The position numbers and the translations under genes are program-made. From positions 1-46,931 of the forward strand of contig JAZNNH010000063.1 in NCBI GenBank assembly GCA_045580105.1: a stretch of 46,931 nucleotides of DNA. Reading direction: 5' to 3'. Positions 31,181 through 41,123 of the stretch are shown here, piece by piece; within the stretch, counting starts at the first letter, position 1, and every line of letters begins with the position of its first letter. The notes beneath the pieces were generated by a model. The model was given only the letters and a program-made list of their open reading frames with translations. It searched no databases and was not told the origin of the DNA. The DNA is from RGIG5579 sp045580105 (GTDB taxonomy: Bacteria; Bacillota; Clostridia; Oscillospirales; SIG627).

Positions 31181-32326
31181 TTACTTCAGATCTTCCGTTA
31201 CGAACGGGGCTTCCTCTTTCTTTTCTTTTTTCTTTTTCCACTGAAGATAGCCATAGACGATGAAAGCGATGAGAAGAACGTTCAGGATCAAGCTAATGAT
31301 CAAGAGGATGAGCCAGAGCAGATGCACAGGAATGTTACAGAAGGGAGAGGTGGGTTCCACTTCTACGATCTTTTCCACTTCCTTGATCTCGGTTTCCACC
31401 TTGGTCATTTCATCAAGCTTTGCTTTGTAAGCGTCAAACGCGGTCTTGAGTTTTGCAAGTGCTGCATCAACCGCTGCCTGATCTCCGCTCTTGGTAGCAG
31501 CTTCTGCTTCGGCAAGGGCTGCCGTCAAGGCATCTTTGGCGCCGGAAAGTTCATCTTTTTCGAGGAATGCTTTGACTTCGTCGATCAGGGTCTGCAAATT
31601 GGTATTGTCCAAACGAACCAAAGCGGCAATCGCATCTTTCAGTGCTTTTGCTGCACTGTCGGCCGCTGCCTGAGTTTTGGCAGAACGAGCGGCGATGGCG
31701 GCCTGCAAGGCAGTTTGCATATTAGTCCAAGAAGTAGCTGTGTACTCACCGGAAACAAGCGCCTCGGCTGCGGCGATCTGCTTGTTCAGTTCGGTCAAAT
31801 CCAATTTAACGGTTGAGGTCGAAACAGGAGGTTTCGTCGGGTCGGAAACAGGTTTTTTTGTGGTGGTCGTGGGAGTTTCAGGTTTTTGAACCACCTCGAT
31901 CGTTACCGATTTTTGATAGCCCTCGGGGCCTTCCAAGGTTACGTTGTTATCAACGCGCAGGCAATTGGAAAAAACGACGTCACATTTGCTGCCAACTGCC
32001 GCAGTCGCACTGACGGTAACGGAAACGGCTGCTTCCAGTGTTCCCTTTTCAACATTACTGAGGATGAATTTGTTATCTCTGACGATGCCGTAAGGGGAAG
32101 AAACGGGGGTCACCGCAGAAAAGATGCTGCGATTGCTATAGGTGATGTCACCGTTGATGCCGTAGCAGTTGTCTTCCGAGAACACCACTTTCACAGTGTC
32201 GCCCGGATAAACTTTCACGGTCTGCGTGGCCGGAGAGGCGGCGGAAACCGCCACTCCGATGCAAAGGCAGCTAAAAAGCATGATCGCTGCCAAAATTGCT
32301 GAAAGTGCTCTTTTAGAAAATTTCAT
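31181..32326 (-). CDS. Membrane-anchored surface protein with cohesin-like domain and helical (FIVAR-like) repeats
   Basis: A 381-residue exported protein. Signal peptide 1-30 (ends GVAVSAAS). Residues 36-146 form a beta-rich domain (VYPGDTVKVVFS ... GINGDITYS ... AVSVTVSATAAVGSKCDV) resembling the cohesin fold that binds dockerins. A Thr/Pro linker (148-172) leads to helical repeats (about 175-305), with the FIVAR-type pattern YTATSWTNMQTALQAA and a long EALT-rich helix. A lysine-flanked transmembrane helix at 336-360 and a cytoplasmic tail KKKKEKKEEAPF anchor it. ATG 32326 has AGGAG at 8 bases. It lies 34 bases after the stop of the giant dockerin protein; both are one operon. The cohesin call is by pattern only; binding to the neighbour's dockerin is inference. 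Confidence 0.75.
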   Translation of the reverse strand: MKFSKRALSAILAAIMLFSCLCIGVAVSAASPATQTVKVYPGDTVKVVFSEDNCYGINGDITYSNRSIFSAVTPVSSPYGIVRDNKFILSNVEKGTLEAAVSVTVSATAAVGSKCDVVFSNCLRVDNNVTLEGPEGYQKSVTIEVVQKPETPTTTTKKPVSDPTKPPVSTSTVKLDLTELNKQIAAAEALVSGEYTATSWTNMQTALQAAIAARSAKTQAAADSAAKALKDAIAALVRLDNTNLQTLIDEVKAFLEKDELSGAKDALTAALAEAEAATKSGDQAAVDAALAKLKTAFDAYKAKLDEMTKVETEIKEVEKIVEVEPTSPFCNIPVHLLWLILLIISLILNVLLIAFIVYGYLQWKKKKEKKEEAPFVTEDLK

Positions 32327-32360
32327 TGTTTTTCTCCTATTATTCAAGCTAATTTCGGGA

Positions 32361-35300
32361 CTATCTTGTCAATGAAACGTATGCATTGTCAGACCAATAT
32401 GCAAACTTGGTATCGCAAGCAACGGAATCTCTTGCATTGATGTTACCGTCGAAATTCATATCGGCAGCTAAGATGCTGATCTGACCCATGGTCAAATCTC
32501 CGACAAAGTGCATCTTGATCATTACCAGATCGCGTGCATTGAGTTTGCCGTCGCAGTTGGCATCACCCATCATGATGATGGTGTAGGTCACGCTGACCTC
32601 TACGTGGTCAGCGTTCTCTGCCCAAACGACAACCTTGTCGCCGGTGCAGATCAGATCGCCTCCGGTGCGAATGACGCTGCCATCCACAGAGGAAAGGGTT
32701 GTGGTGCTGCTGGTTTCATTGTCAATCTCAAAATGCACAAGACCGAAATCAGAAGCTTTCAAGCCGCTGGGATCGGCATCCAAGAAGATGAGTTTATTGG
32801 CTACATCCACCTTAGCACCGCGAATCAAGCCGTCGGGCGTTACCACGTTAACCGTGGGAACGTGAATCTTGGGAAGCAGTTTCAATTCGGTCGGGTGAAC
32901 CAGAACTTCGCCACAAACCGAACACTTGACACCTGCGGTAGAACCGGGTGTGGTTTCAGTAGCGGGAACAGCAGGAATTTCTTCTTCACTGTGAGGAAGT
33001 TTGTTGATCTTGACCGGGTGAACCAAAACTTCTCCGCAAACGGAACACTTCTTACCTTCCGTCCAACCGTCTTGCGTACAGCTTACGGGAACGGCGGGAA
33101 TGGTCTCTTCGCTGTGAGGAAGTTTGTTCACTCTGGTCGGCTGTACGAGAACCTCGTTACAGCGCTGACAGTGAGTTCCGTCTTTCCAACCGTATTCCGA
33201 ACAGGTTGCAGGAATCGGTGCGGTGGGAACTTCGACGTGTCCCAGTTTATCAATCTTGGTGGGAGCGACCAGAACTTCTCCGCAAACGGAACACTTCTTG
33301 CCTTCCGTCCAACCGTCTTCGGTACAGGTTGCGGGAATGGCAGAGATTTTTTCTTCCGTGTGTCCCAGTTTATCAATCTTGGTGGGAGAAACCAGAACTT
33401 CTCCGCAAACGGAACACTTCTTGCCTTCCGTCCAACCGTCTTCGGTACAGGTTGCGGGAATGGCAGGGATTTTCACTTCCGTGTGAGGAAGTTTGTCCAC
33501 TCTGGTGGGCTCTACGATTACCTTGTTACAATACTGACAGTGGGTTCCGTCCTTCCAACCGTATTCCGAACAGGTTGCAGGAATCGGTGCGGTGGGAACT
33601 TCCAAGTGACCGTCTCCGTGAAGCAGGAACTTGTGGAAGCCCGCTTCCGTGGTGTGGACGATGTCAGAGCAGACAACATTGTCACCCGTCTTCAAGAACG
33701 CGGCGATGTCGCGGTCAACCTTCAAAACGGTATTACCGTTATTAAGATAAAGGAATTTTCCGTTGAAGTTGATGTTCGTTGCCTTTTCGATGGTAAATTC
33801 GACTCCGAGAATCGCGAGATCTTCGGTAAGCTTGATTTCATCGTTGATATAGATGGTGCCACCATCAAGAACAGCTTGAAGTGCGGCGGCAAGATCATCG
33901 GTTTTCAAAACAACGTTGCCGTCTTCATCTTTCACAACGATTGCCTTTTCTTCGGCAAAGAGTTTGAGGGTTGCCTTGGCATACACGTCACTGCTCTTTT
34001 CAATCGAATAGGAATAGGTCGCGTACTGACCGCTGACAGCCAGACTTCCCAGTGTTTTGCTCGGGCCTGTTTTGTTCAAATAATCCAGCGCCTTGCCGAC
34101 CACTTTGCGAACAATGGTATATTTGCTTTCCAGTTCATTTGCATCCGGGGCACTCAATCCGAGGTCGGAAAGAATGGCGGAGAACTTCATCGAACCGGTC
34201 TTCTCGAGTGCGGCCATCAAATCAGCGGCACTGGCAGCATCGAGCATCGCTTTCAAAGCCGTGCTGCTGGAGCTGGTCTGATAATCCAAAATCGCGTCGA
34301 TCCATTTCTGTCTTTCGGCGCCGATTTCATTTTCTGCCAAAATGGCAGCGAGAATGATCGGATAGTTTTCATCTACCGAAAGGTCGAGAACCACGTCTGC
34401 GATGGCAGCACCGTCCACATTGAGACCGTCCTTGCCGTAGCTTGCGTCTTGGATGTCAATCTTCAGCTCTTCAAAGCTTGTGATTCGATCCAATTCTCGG
34501 AGAATCTGACAAGCCAATTCTTTGTGACCGTCCAACACATCTTCGGAAACAAAAACATTGAGTTTGGTGCAAAGCTTGTGATCGGAGGAGGTGACGTTGA
34601 GAGAGAAGAAGTCGTCTTCGCCGCTTCCCTCATAGGTGACGTAAGGATTGAATGCGGAATGCTCGATGGTGTAGCTGACCAGTGCTGTTCCGTCTTCAAT
34701 GGCCTTTGCAAGACCGGCAAAATCGGTAATGTCCTCGAGAAGCTGCGTTGCAAACGCACTCGAGCCGGGGAAGCTGATGCAGTCAAGCACCTTTTCGATC
34801 AAAACGGAACGTGTATCGAGCGATTCGGTTACGTTGGTCAGATTCACGCCGTAAATGCGATTGCCGTCTACAAGCAGTTCCGAGCAAGCGTAATAGTTCA
34901 TCAAAAGCTTGGATAGCAAATCAACAGCCATCACCTTAGCGGTCGATTTGTTTGCTGCCAAAGCATCCGAACCCAGATAAAGATTGAGGTCGGTTCCGTT
35001 TTGTTCCAAACGGAACAAGCCGTTGGTCACGACGTTGTTTTCAAGCACGTAGCCGGGTTCCAAATAGCTTTGAATATCGTCCTGATAATTGCCGGCGCTG
35101 ACGTTAAACGTTCCGCCGGAGGCGATCAGATTTCCTGTCACGCCGCCGCAATTTACGGTATCAAGCGTGCTGTCAACGATGGTGACCGCACCTTTTGCGG
35201 TCAGATCCCCGTGGATGGTATAACCGTTCAGATTAAGGATCACATCATGGTTGAAGGTGATGTCCGAATTGACGTCGGAAAGCAGTACAACAACCGCCTG

Positions 35301-38300
35301 ATCTTTCGCAAGGGCAATATCGGATGCGGCATCGCGGGACAGATGGTATTTGTTCAAGATTCCATCGGCGCGAACGTCGAGAATCAAGGCCTCGTACTTC
35401 TGATCACGGTTCTTCAAATGGAAGGTGATGGGAAGCTCCAAACCGGTGCTGATTTCCGCAATCATGGACCGGAAGGCCGCCAAGGAAGCATTCTTGTTGA
35501 AAATGGCCTCCAAGGAATTGTACTGTAATACACCCTCGTACAAACCGCCGACAGAAGATCCGGTCAAGGTCACGGCATCATATACGTGGTCGGTCAAGTT
35601 GTACACCGTCTGCATCAAGGACTTGTGGGCTTCGATGTCGAATCGATCGATGGCATCGTAGAAGCCGGTTTTCTTCAAGGTGTTGATGAAGGTGGTTGCC
35701 GAAATCGTTTCATCGGCAAAGGCGGGATCGATCAGGGAGAAGAAATATTCGACGATCTGATCAAGCTGATAGCTTTGCAAGGTTTCAAAATCAACCTCAC
35801 CCACCATCAAAAGGGCAGTCAAAAGATAGGCATAGGCGCTATCGGGGGCATTGACGGTAGCGTTGACCGCGCCGCCGGCCAGCGAAAGATCCAAGTAAGG
35901 ACGGATCTGCGACGCACCTTTCTTCAATTGACGGAAAATATCGGCTTTCTTGTCAAAGTCTTGCAGGGTAACGTAGAACGGAACGCTGGTCGCGTTGCTC
36001 GCACTGATGCCGTATTGCAAGGTGCTTTCAATCAGCTTACCGCCAAGCTGATCCACGTCATTGATCTTGCTTTTGCCGATCACAAGGATGTCGTTTCCGG
36101 TTGCGCCGACAGCACTGTAACCGGGAAGCTGCATCTCAACGATGTCACCGTTGTCATCGAAGATGGTCGTAAGCGTTTCCAGTCCCACACCGCTGTTGGT
36201 TACAAATTGGATCAAAGTCTGCAGATAAAGTTTAAGTTCATTTTCCGCATTCAGAGCAAAGAAGGGACTTCCGTTCAGACCGACGTACGATAAGTCTTTT
36301 GCCAAAGATAAAACTTCGTTGGCAAGCTCTTGCACAGAAAGCTCTGTGTTTCCTTTGGCAACACGCAACACCACGGAAAGATTGCCTTGTGCATCCTGCA
36401 TGGGGATCAGCGCGATTTCCAAGTTGTTGCCGACAACAAGCCCTGCATTCACAAGGGCTTTGTTGAAGCTTTCAATGAAGTTCAACAAATTCTCTTTGTT
36501 GATATCAATCACGTCGCGCGTGATCTGCAGTTCATAATCGCTGCCGAAGAGGGCTTCGATTTCCTCAATCGACAGACCCAAAGAGAAGTTTTCCAGAGAG
36601 CCGGACGCAACCTCCACCTCACTGTTACCAATGTGGTAGACGTATTTCAAACCGGGATTTCCGGTGCCGGAAAGCGTGATGGTATAAGCATCGAACGCGT
36701 AGATCGTCTGATCGGCTTCGCCTTCGATTTTCACCGTGTAAGCGCGGGGCGAAAGATCCGACGTGTAAAGAACGGGAGCAGCACCGAGCGTAACGTCCGC
36801 CGTCGGAAGCGAGGTTTGGACGGTGTAATACTGCGCGTTGGGAATCTGTGTCAACAGAAGTTCGTAAAGCTGACGGAATTCATCGACCGTCACCACGTCG
36901 CCCTGTGCACGGAAGCTTTCCTGCGTAAAGGAATTGACTTCCGCACCGTTCTTATTCAGAACGCGGATCTTGACACCGTACGAGGTCTGACCGGGAGCCA
37001 CGGCCGAAAGTGTGGTTTCCAACGCAACCGTGGGGAACGGTCCTGTGTGCAAAGAGGTATTGTCTTCTTGCAGCACGGCTGCCAAAAGCGTATCCACAAA
37101 GGGGCTGTTGGTATCAACCAGCGCATTGACCGGCATCAAATCAACCGTAGCAAGCTGCTCGACCATTCTTTCTACCTTGTCAAACTGGCTTTGCATATTC
37201 GACATATCGGCAATGTAATCACGAACCGGCTGATCGTGCCATACGATGGGAAGATAATGATTGATCAGGTCGATCTGCGCCTGAAGTTTCTTCGCATTGT
37301 CACCCTTGTAGTAATAGGAAAGGCCACCGTTTTCGCTATTGTACTGGGTCAGATATTCATACAGGTAAGAATATGCGGTATCGGGATTGATACATTCTGC
37401 CGTCAGAATGTGCAGGGCTTCTTTGGCGGCAGGGGTCATATCCGTAACCAAGGAGCTGACGGAACCCAAGATCGAAGAGGTCAGGTTCGCAAGGTTGTTG
37501 TAGAAATTGTTTTCGTGGCAGAGACGGTCCAGCGTGGTTTTCTGATTGCGGGTTTCCATCTCCAGAGTATTTGCAATGTTCATCAGATCCAAAACAGTCT
37601 GAGCACCCAATCCATCGATGGAAAGGCGATAGGTTACCTGAACGCTGGTAAATACTCCGTCGCAGTCGAAGCTGCCTTCATATTCCATCGGACCGACGCT
37701 TGTGAGTCCAAACTCGGTTGCAGAGGCGCGGGTGGCAAGAACGGGAACCGCGCTGACGGGAATCCAAAGAGCGTTCATTCCCACAATGCCTGCGTCCATA
37801 GCGCGGGCAGTCAGCTTATAGCCGGTTCCGTCAACCGTAACTTCCGTCAGAGCATCTTCGCTATCGGGCGTACGGAAATAAACGGTATCCACCAAAAAGC
37901 AATTGCTCAAGAGAACGGATTTTTCTTTATCAGAGAGCTGCTGACCGGGGTCTTTGCTCATAACGATCAGTTCTGCCAAGCTCTTGGAAACCAGCGCCTT
38001 TCCTTCGGTGCGGCTGACTTCGATGTTTTCGACCACACGATAAATCGTGCTTTCGCGCTGGGCAACACCGTTTACTTTATAGTCGTAAGATTTGGCAGGA
38101 TCGGTGGGGCGCGGCAGACACCAGTTGTAACCGTAAGGTACTTCGGTCACGTCGCTGCCCGCAGGCAGATAGGTTTCTTTGATGGTGTAATTTTTGGGCG
38201 TATAGGTGATGACGTAGCGAATGTCCTGCGTCAAGGAGCCAAGCTCGCCCAAATCCGTTCCGCTCTTATCCTGAACCGAAACGTTGCGGTGGTAGTTATC

Positions 38301-40850
38301 CGTTCCGACGTTGTAGAACGAATCCCACTGAGTCAGCGCAGAATGCTCCACGCCGGAGTCGGTAATGGCACGAAGGATGCTCTGAGCATCGCTGTCAACG
38401 TCCAGCGCCAAGGTGGTAGTGAAAACGTCCAAAGAAATCAGTTCCGTCGAATCGACAGAGCCCTTCGGAACAACCTCGGCCTTCACTTCGACCGAAACGA
38501 CCTGCTGATCCACGTAAGCGGAGATCACCGTTTCACAGGCAAAGAGTTTTTCTTTGATGGTGACGTCGGGATGCTCCGTCACGAGAAGCTCTTCGGTGAT
38601 GGGATCAATACCGGCTTTCACCGCTGTATCCAGAGCCGCATACTCGTCGGTGGTTACCCCACTCTTTACGAATTCTTTTCCAAGGTACAACCAAGTTTGG
38701 TTATTTTCTTTTTTCACCATCGAGGCAAGCTGATGCATCGGAGTGCTTTGTGCAGAGCCGGACACCAGACTATCGATCTGATGTGCCTTTTCCAAGGCGG
38801 TCTGAGCAAGCTCATCCAGTTCGGCCTTCTTTTCCGCCACCAGTTTGTCTGCTTCTTTTCTCGCTTCACTCTCAATGGTTTGGCGAAGTTTCACCTGCGC
38901 TTCGGCTTTGATTTCGGCAATCTTTGCTTCGGCTTCATCCTCAATGGTTTCGCGAAGCTTTGTCTGAGCTTCGGCTTTGATTTCGGCAATCTTTGCTTCG
39001 GCTTCATCTTCAATGGCTTCGCGAAGTTTTGCCTGTGCCTGCGTCTTAGCGGTTTTGTATTCATCCTCAACGCTTTCAACCGCATTTTCCAGTTCATCCA
39101 GTGCTTGATTTGCGTCTCGTTTACAATTCAGAAGAGTGGGAAGCACAAGTATGTCAAACGTTCCTCCAAAACCAAGATCCTCATACTTCTTTCTTTCTCT
39201 TTCAATAAGCCCATCCAAATCCTCACGCTTGGCATCGATGGCGGCATAGATGGTGGGGGTAGTAAAAAGACCTTTGTCTTTCAAGCTGTCCAGTTCAATA
39301 TATCCGTCTTGGATATATTGGGCATACTGAACCTTCGCCTCTTCCACCTTTTCATTGATGGTGGGGATGAGTCCTTTGAAGTTTGCGGGCAACAGTTCTT
39401 TAAACTGATCGTAATATTCGTTGTCGGACTTCAGTCCATTGTCAACCACATCTTCCAGTGCATCTTCGAGCTTAGGCCAGTTTTCGTTATAGGCCTTATC
39501 CACCTCTGCCTGCAAGCCGGCAAAGTCCGAAGGAATGATGTCTTTGAGCTGATCGTAATAGGGATTGCTGGGTTTTAAGCCCTCTGCGAACACCTCTTCC
39601 AGTGCATCTTCCAGTTTGGGCCATGCCTCGTTATAGACCTGATCAATTTCTGCCTGCAAGCCGGCAAAGTCCGAAGGAACGATGTCTTTGAGCTGATCGT
39701 AATATTTGTTATCGGACTTCAAGCCGTTTTGGAACACTTCTTCCAGTGCTTCTTCCAGCTTGGGCCAATTTTCATTATAAGCTTTATCCACAAGACCGGG
39801 CAGTTCCTGCTCTACAATCTCGTCGATCTTATCTTTTGCTTCGGCAACGGTGTTTTCGCCCGTTCCGGTTGCCAGATGCTCGATCTCTTCTACCAAAGCA
39901 ATCAAGTCGGCACTATTCTCGTCGATCGTGGTGATCTTATCACAGAACCAAGCAAGATCATCCTTGATTTTCTGTCCGTTTTCAAGCATAAACTTGACTT
40001 TGTTCGAGGCAGCCGTAAAGTCGGCAATATCCTTGGACAACGTGAGGCGATTGTTGTTTTCGCTCTTATCGTAATCCGCAATCAAATCACCGATGGCTTT
40101 TTTGATCGCGCTGTTTTCTTCCAGTCCCAAAGAATAGGAGTAGATCTCTTCTCCATCGTGCTCAAAGCTATAATGAACCCCTTCGTAGAGCATACGAAGG
40201 TCATCCATTCTTGTGTTGATGTAGGTAACCACAGTAGAAAGATAAGAAACGCCGATCATCTTGTGATAACCGTCTACCAGATCAAACGGCGTTTCGAGGA
40301 AGAATTCCTGAACCGCAGGATCCACCTCGATATAGAGCGCATAGGTTACTTCGACGTGGTAGGAGTTCGTCGGCTTCTGGAACGATCCGACGTAAGCTTC
40401 CCCTGCCGGTTCCAGCGGAACTTCGATATCCGTTCCGGGCGTGCCGTCGGTGTTAAAATATTTCAGAATCGCTTTCGTCGGCACCCATTCGAATCCATCC
40501 GTTTCATAGGGCAGAGCGGTTACGATTTGATTCTCGGCATCCACCGTAACGTGTCCGTCGGAATTGTCCACGGGGATTTCAACCGAATACGTTTCGCCAC
40601 GCAAAGCCGTGCACGCAAGAATTGCTTTCTCGGCGTCACTGAGCTCGTAGTTGGCGGAAATCAACGTTCCGGTTGTGCCATGCCATTTTCCGTCATCTTC
40701 CTGAGGCGTGCTTTCGTACAGCTGCTGCGACATTGCGTGCGTATGAGAATGCAAAGTGGCGGCAATGGCGGGAGCACAAGGCGAGAGCATCATCAAAAAT
40801 GACAAAACCAAAGCAAGTGCTTTTTTGAGGAATTGTGTCCTTTTTCTCAT
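32361..40850 (-). CDS. Giant secreted surface protein (2,829 residues) with repeats and C-terminal type I dockerin
   Basis: Signal peptide 1-30. Domains, approximately: an N-terminal module (60-200) repeated at about 1000-1130 (LSDAEKAIL / LSDKEKSVL); three 48-residue tandem repeats (351-494; YNENWPKLE ... YYDQLKDI); a coiled coil of 23-residue repeats (600-690; KLRETIEDEAEAKIAEIKAE pattern); long beta-rich regions (700-2400), including a beta-helix-like LNLNGYTIHGDLTAKG at about 1875; six 41-residue repeats (2413-2660), each with ATC and KCSVC cysteines and LGH/LPH; then a type I dockerin (about 2762-2829) with two calcium-loop motifs GDANCDGKLNARDLV and ADMNFDGNINARDSV. No catalytic domain is recognised, so it may be structural or adhesive. 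ATG 40850 follows GGAAAGG. The adjacent cohesin-like gene suggests surface docking. No LPXTG motif was seen. Confidence 0.85.
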   Translation of the reverse strand: MRKRTQFLKKALALVLSFLMMLSPCAPAIAATLHSHTHAMSQQLYESTPQEDDGKWHGTTGTLISANYELSDAEKAILACTALRGETYSVEIPVDNSDGHVTVDAENQIVTALPYETDGFEWVPTKAILKYFNTDGTPGTDIEVPLEPAGEAYVGSFQKPTNSYHVEVTYALYIEVDPAVQEFFLETPFDLVDGYHKMIGVSYLSTVVTYINTRMDDLRMLYEGVHYSFEHDGEEIYSYSLGLEENSAIKKAIGDLIADYDKSENNNRLTLSKDIADFTAASNKVKFMLENGQKIKDDLAWFCDKITTIDENSADLIALVEEIEHLATGTGENTVAEAKDKIDEIVEQELPGLVDKAYNENWPKLEEALEEVFQNGLKSDNKYYDQLKDIVPSDFAGLQAEIDQVYNEAWPKLEDALEEVFAEGLKPSNPYYDQLKDIIPSDFAGLQAEVDKAYNENWPKLEDALEDVVDNGLKSDNEYYDQFKELLPANFKGLIPTINEKVEEAKVQYAQYIQDGYIELDSLKDKGLFTTPTIYAAIDAKREDLDGLIERERKKYEDLGFGGTFDILVLPTLLNCKRDANQALDELENAVESVEDEYKTAKTQAQAKLREAIEDEAEAKIAEIKAEAQTKLRETIEDEAEAKIAEIKAEAQVKLRQTIESEARKEADKLVAEKKAELDELAQTALEKAHQIDSLVSGSAQSTPMHQLASMVKKENNQTWLYLGKEFVKSGVTTDEYAALDTAVKAGIDPITEELLVTEHPDVTIKEKLFACETVISAYVDQQVVSVEVKAEVVPKGSVDSTELISLDVFTTTLALDVDSDAQSILRAITDSGVEHSALTQWDSFYNVGTDNYHRNVSVQDKSGTDLGELGSLTQDIRYVITYTPKNYTIKETYLPAGSDVTEVPYGYNWCLPRPTDPAKSYDYKVNGVAQRESTIYRVVENIEVSRTEGKALVSKSLAELIVMSKDPGQQLSDKEKSVLLSNCFLVDTVYFRTPDSEDALTEVTVDGTGYKLTARAMDAGIVGMNALWIPVSAVPVLATRASATEFGLTSVGPMEYEGSFDCDGVFTSVQVTYRLSIDGLGAQTVLDLMNIANTLEMETRNQKTTLDRLCHENNFYNNLANLTSSILGSVSSLVTDMTPAAKEALHILTAECINPDTAYSYLYEYLTQYNSENGGLSYYYKGDNAKKLQAQIDLINHYLPIVWHDQPVRDYIADMSNMQSQFDKVERMVEQLATVDLMPVNALVDTNSPFVDTLLAAVLQEDNTSLHTGPFPTVALETTLSAVAPGQTSYGVKIRVLNKNGAEVNSFTQESFRAQGDVVTVDEFRQLYELLLTQIPNAQYYTVQTSLPTADVTLGAAPVLYTSDLSPRAYTVKIEGEADQTIYAFDAYTITLSGTGNPGLKYVYHIGNSEVEVASGSLENFSLGLSIEEIEALFGSDYELQITRDVIDINKENLLNFIESFNKALVNAGLVVGNNLEIALIPMQDAQGNLSVVLRVAKGNTELSVQELANEVLSLAKDLSYVGLNGSPFFALNAENELKLYLQTLIQFVTNSGVGLETLTTIFDDNGDIVEMQLPGYSAVGATGNDILVIGKSKINDVDQLGGKLIESTLQYGISASNATSVPFYVTLQDFDKKADIFRQLKKGASQIRPYLDLSLAGGAVNATVNAPDSAYAYLLTALLMVGEVDFETLQSYQLDQIVEYFFSLIDPAFADETISATTFINTLKKTGFYDAIDRFDIEAHKSLMQTVYNLTDHVYDAVTLTGSSVGGLYEGVLQYNSLEAIFNKNASLAAFRSMIAEISTGLELPITFHLKNRDQKYEALILDVRADGILNKYHLSRDAASDIALAKDQAVVVLLSDVNSDITFNHDVILNLNGYTIHGDLTAKGAVTIVDSTLDTVNCGGVTGNLIASGGTFNVSAGNYQDDIQSYLEPGYVLENNVVTNGLFRLEQNGTDLNLYLGSDALAANKSTAKVMAVDLLSKLLMNYYACSELLVDGNRIYGVNLTNVTESLDTRSVLIEKVLDCISFPGSSAFATQLLEDITDFAGLAKAIEDGTALVSYTIEHSAFNPYVTYEGSGEDDFFSLNVTSSDHKLCTKLNVFVSEDVLDGHKELACQILRELDRITSFEELKIDIQDASYGKDGLNVDGAAIADVVLDLSVDENYPIILAAILAENEIGAERQKWIDAILDYQTSSSSTALKAMLDAASAADLMAALEKTGSMKFSAILSDLGLSAPDANELESKYTIVRKVVGKALDYLNKTGPSKTLGSLAVSGQYATYSYSIEKSSDVYAKATLKLFAEEKAIVVKDEDGNVVLKTDDLAAALQAVLDGGTIYINDEIKLTEDLAILGVEFTIEKATNINFNGKFLYLNNGNTVLKVDRDIAAFLKTGDNVVCSDIVHTTEAGFHKFLLHGDGHLEVPTAPIPATCSEYGWKDGTHCQYCNKVIVEPTRVDKLPHTEVKIPAIPATCTEDGWTEGKKCSVCGEVLVSPTKIDKLGHTEEKISAIPATCTEDGWTEGKKCSVCGEVLVAPTKIDKLGHVEVPTAPIPATCSEYGWKDGTHCQRCNEVLVQPTRVNKLPHSEETIPAVPVSCTQDGWTEGKKCSVCGEVLVHPVKINKLPHSEEEIPAVPATETTPGSTAGVKCSVCGEVLVHPTELKLLPKIHVPTVNVVTPDGLIRGAKVDVANKLIFLDADPSGLKASDFGLVHFEIDNETSSTTTLSSVDGSVIRTGGDLICTGDKVVVWAENADHVEVSVTYTIIMMGDANCDGKLNARDLVMIKMHFVGDLTMGQISILAADMNFDGNINARDSVACDTKFAYWSDNAYVSLTR
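32868..33612 (-). repeat. Six 41-residue (123-bp) cysteine-rich repeats
   Basis: The repeats sit between the beta-rich region and the dockerin. Each carries a His (LGH/LPH), the Cys of ATC and the pair of KCSVC or HCQYC, which could bind a metal. Repeats 2 and 3 are almost identical over more than 70 bases of DNA, as are repeats 1 and 4, so the array expanded recently by duplication. Repeat 6 has ATE in place of ATC and lacks the first Cys. Confidence 0.85.
38883..39031 (-). repeat. 23-residue (69-bp) coiled-coil repeats
   Basis: Copies of AEAKIAEIKAEAQ-type units follow in tandem in the giant protein, with DNA identity high enough to indicate recent expansion. Alternating Ala, Glu, Lys and Ile give a heptad-like pattern, so a rod is likely. 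Confidence 0.8.
39367..39798 (-). repeat. Three 48-residue (144-bp) tandem repeats
   Basis: Units of GLQAEID..YNE.WPKLE.ALEE and YYDQLKDI.PSDFA; the same stretch recurs 144 bases apart (for example at 39511 and 39655). Helical, with Trp-Pro at a constant position. Confidence 0.85.
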
Positions 40851-40992
40851 TTTGTCTTCTACCTTTCCTAATGTGAAATGAACTGAAAGTTACATCATTC
40901 TGCGGTGTCATTCGCCTGCAAAATCGAAGCAAAAAACACCCATCAAAGCCGAGAGCTGAATTCAGAATATAAAGCAACTATTATACATTTTC

Positions 40993-41021
40993 ATTGTACC
41001 ACAAAGCTCTTTTAATTGCAA
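40993..41021 (-). promoter_or_regulatory. Promoter of the dockerin-cohesin operon
   Basis: TTGCAA (41016-41021) and TACAAT (40993-40998) on the minus strand, 17-base spacer. The predicted leader is about 137 bases; no known riboswitch pattern was recognised in it. Confidence 0.7.
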
Positions 41022-41123
41022 GAATTTTCGCTTCTTTTTTTAGAAAAACAACAACAAAAAATTGACAAAAATCAACGCAAAATTGTTCCATATTTCTCTG
41101 TTTTTTCGACATTTTGCACAAAG

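Noticed and set aside
32508..34916. An 802-codon plus-strand frame, also opposite the giant gene
   Set aside because: Its apparent repeats are the complement of the 41-residue repeats; no family resemblance or translation signal.
36330..39578. A 1,082-codon open frame on the plus strand, opposite the giant dockerin gene
   Set aside because: No ribosome binding site or promoter, no recognisable domain, and the minus-strand frame carries clear signal peptide, repeats and dockerin. The openness follows from codon use in the real gene.
40851..40992. Riboswitch in the 137-base leader of the giant gene
   Set aside because: Looked for cyclic-di-GMP and similar conserved cores and found none.
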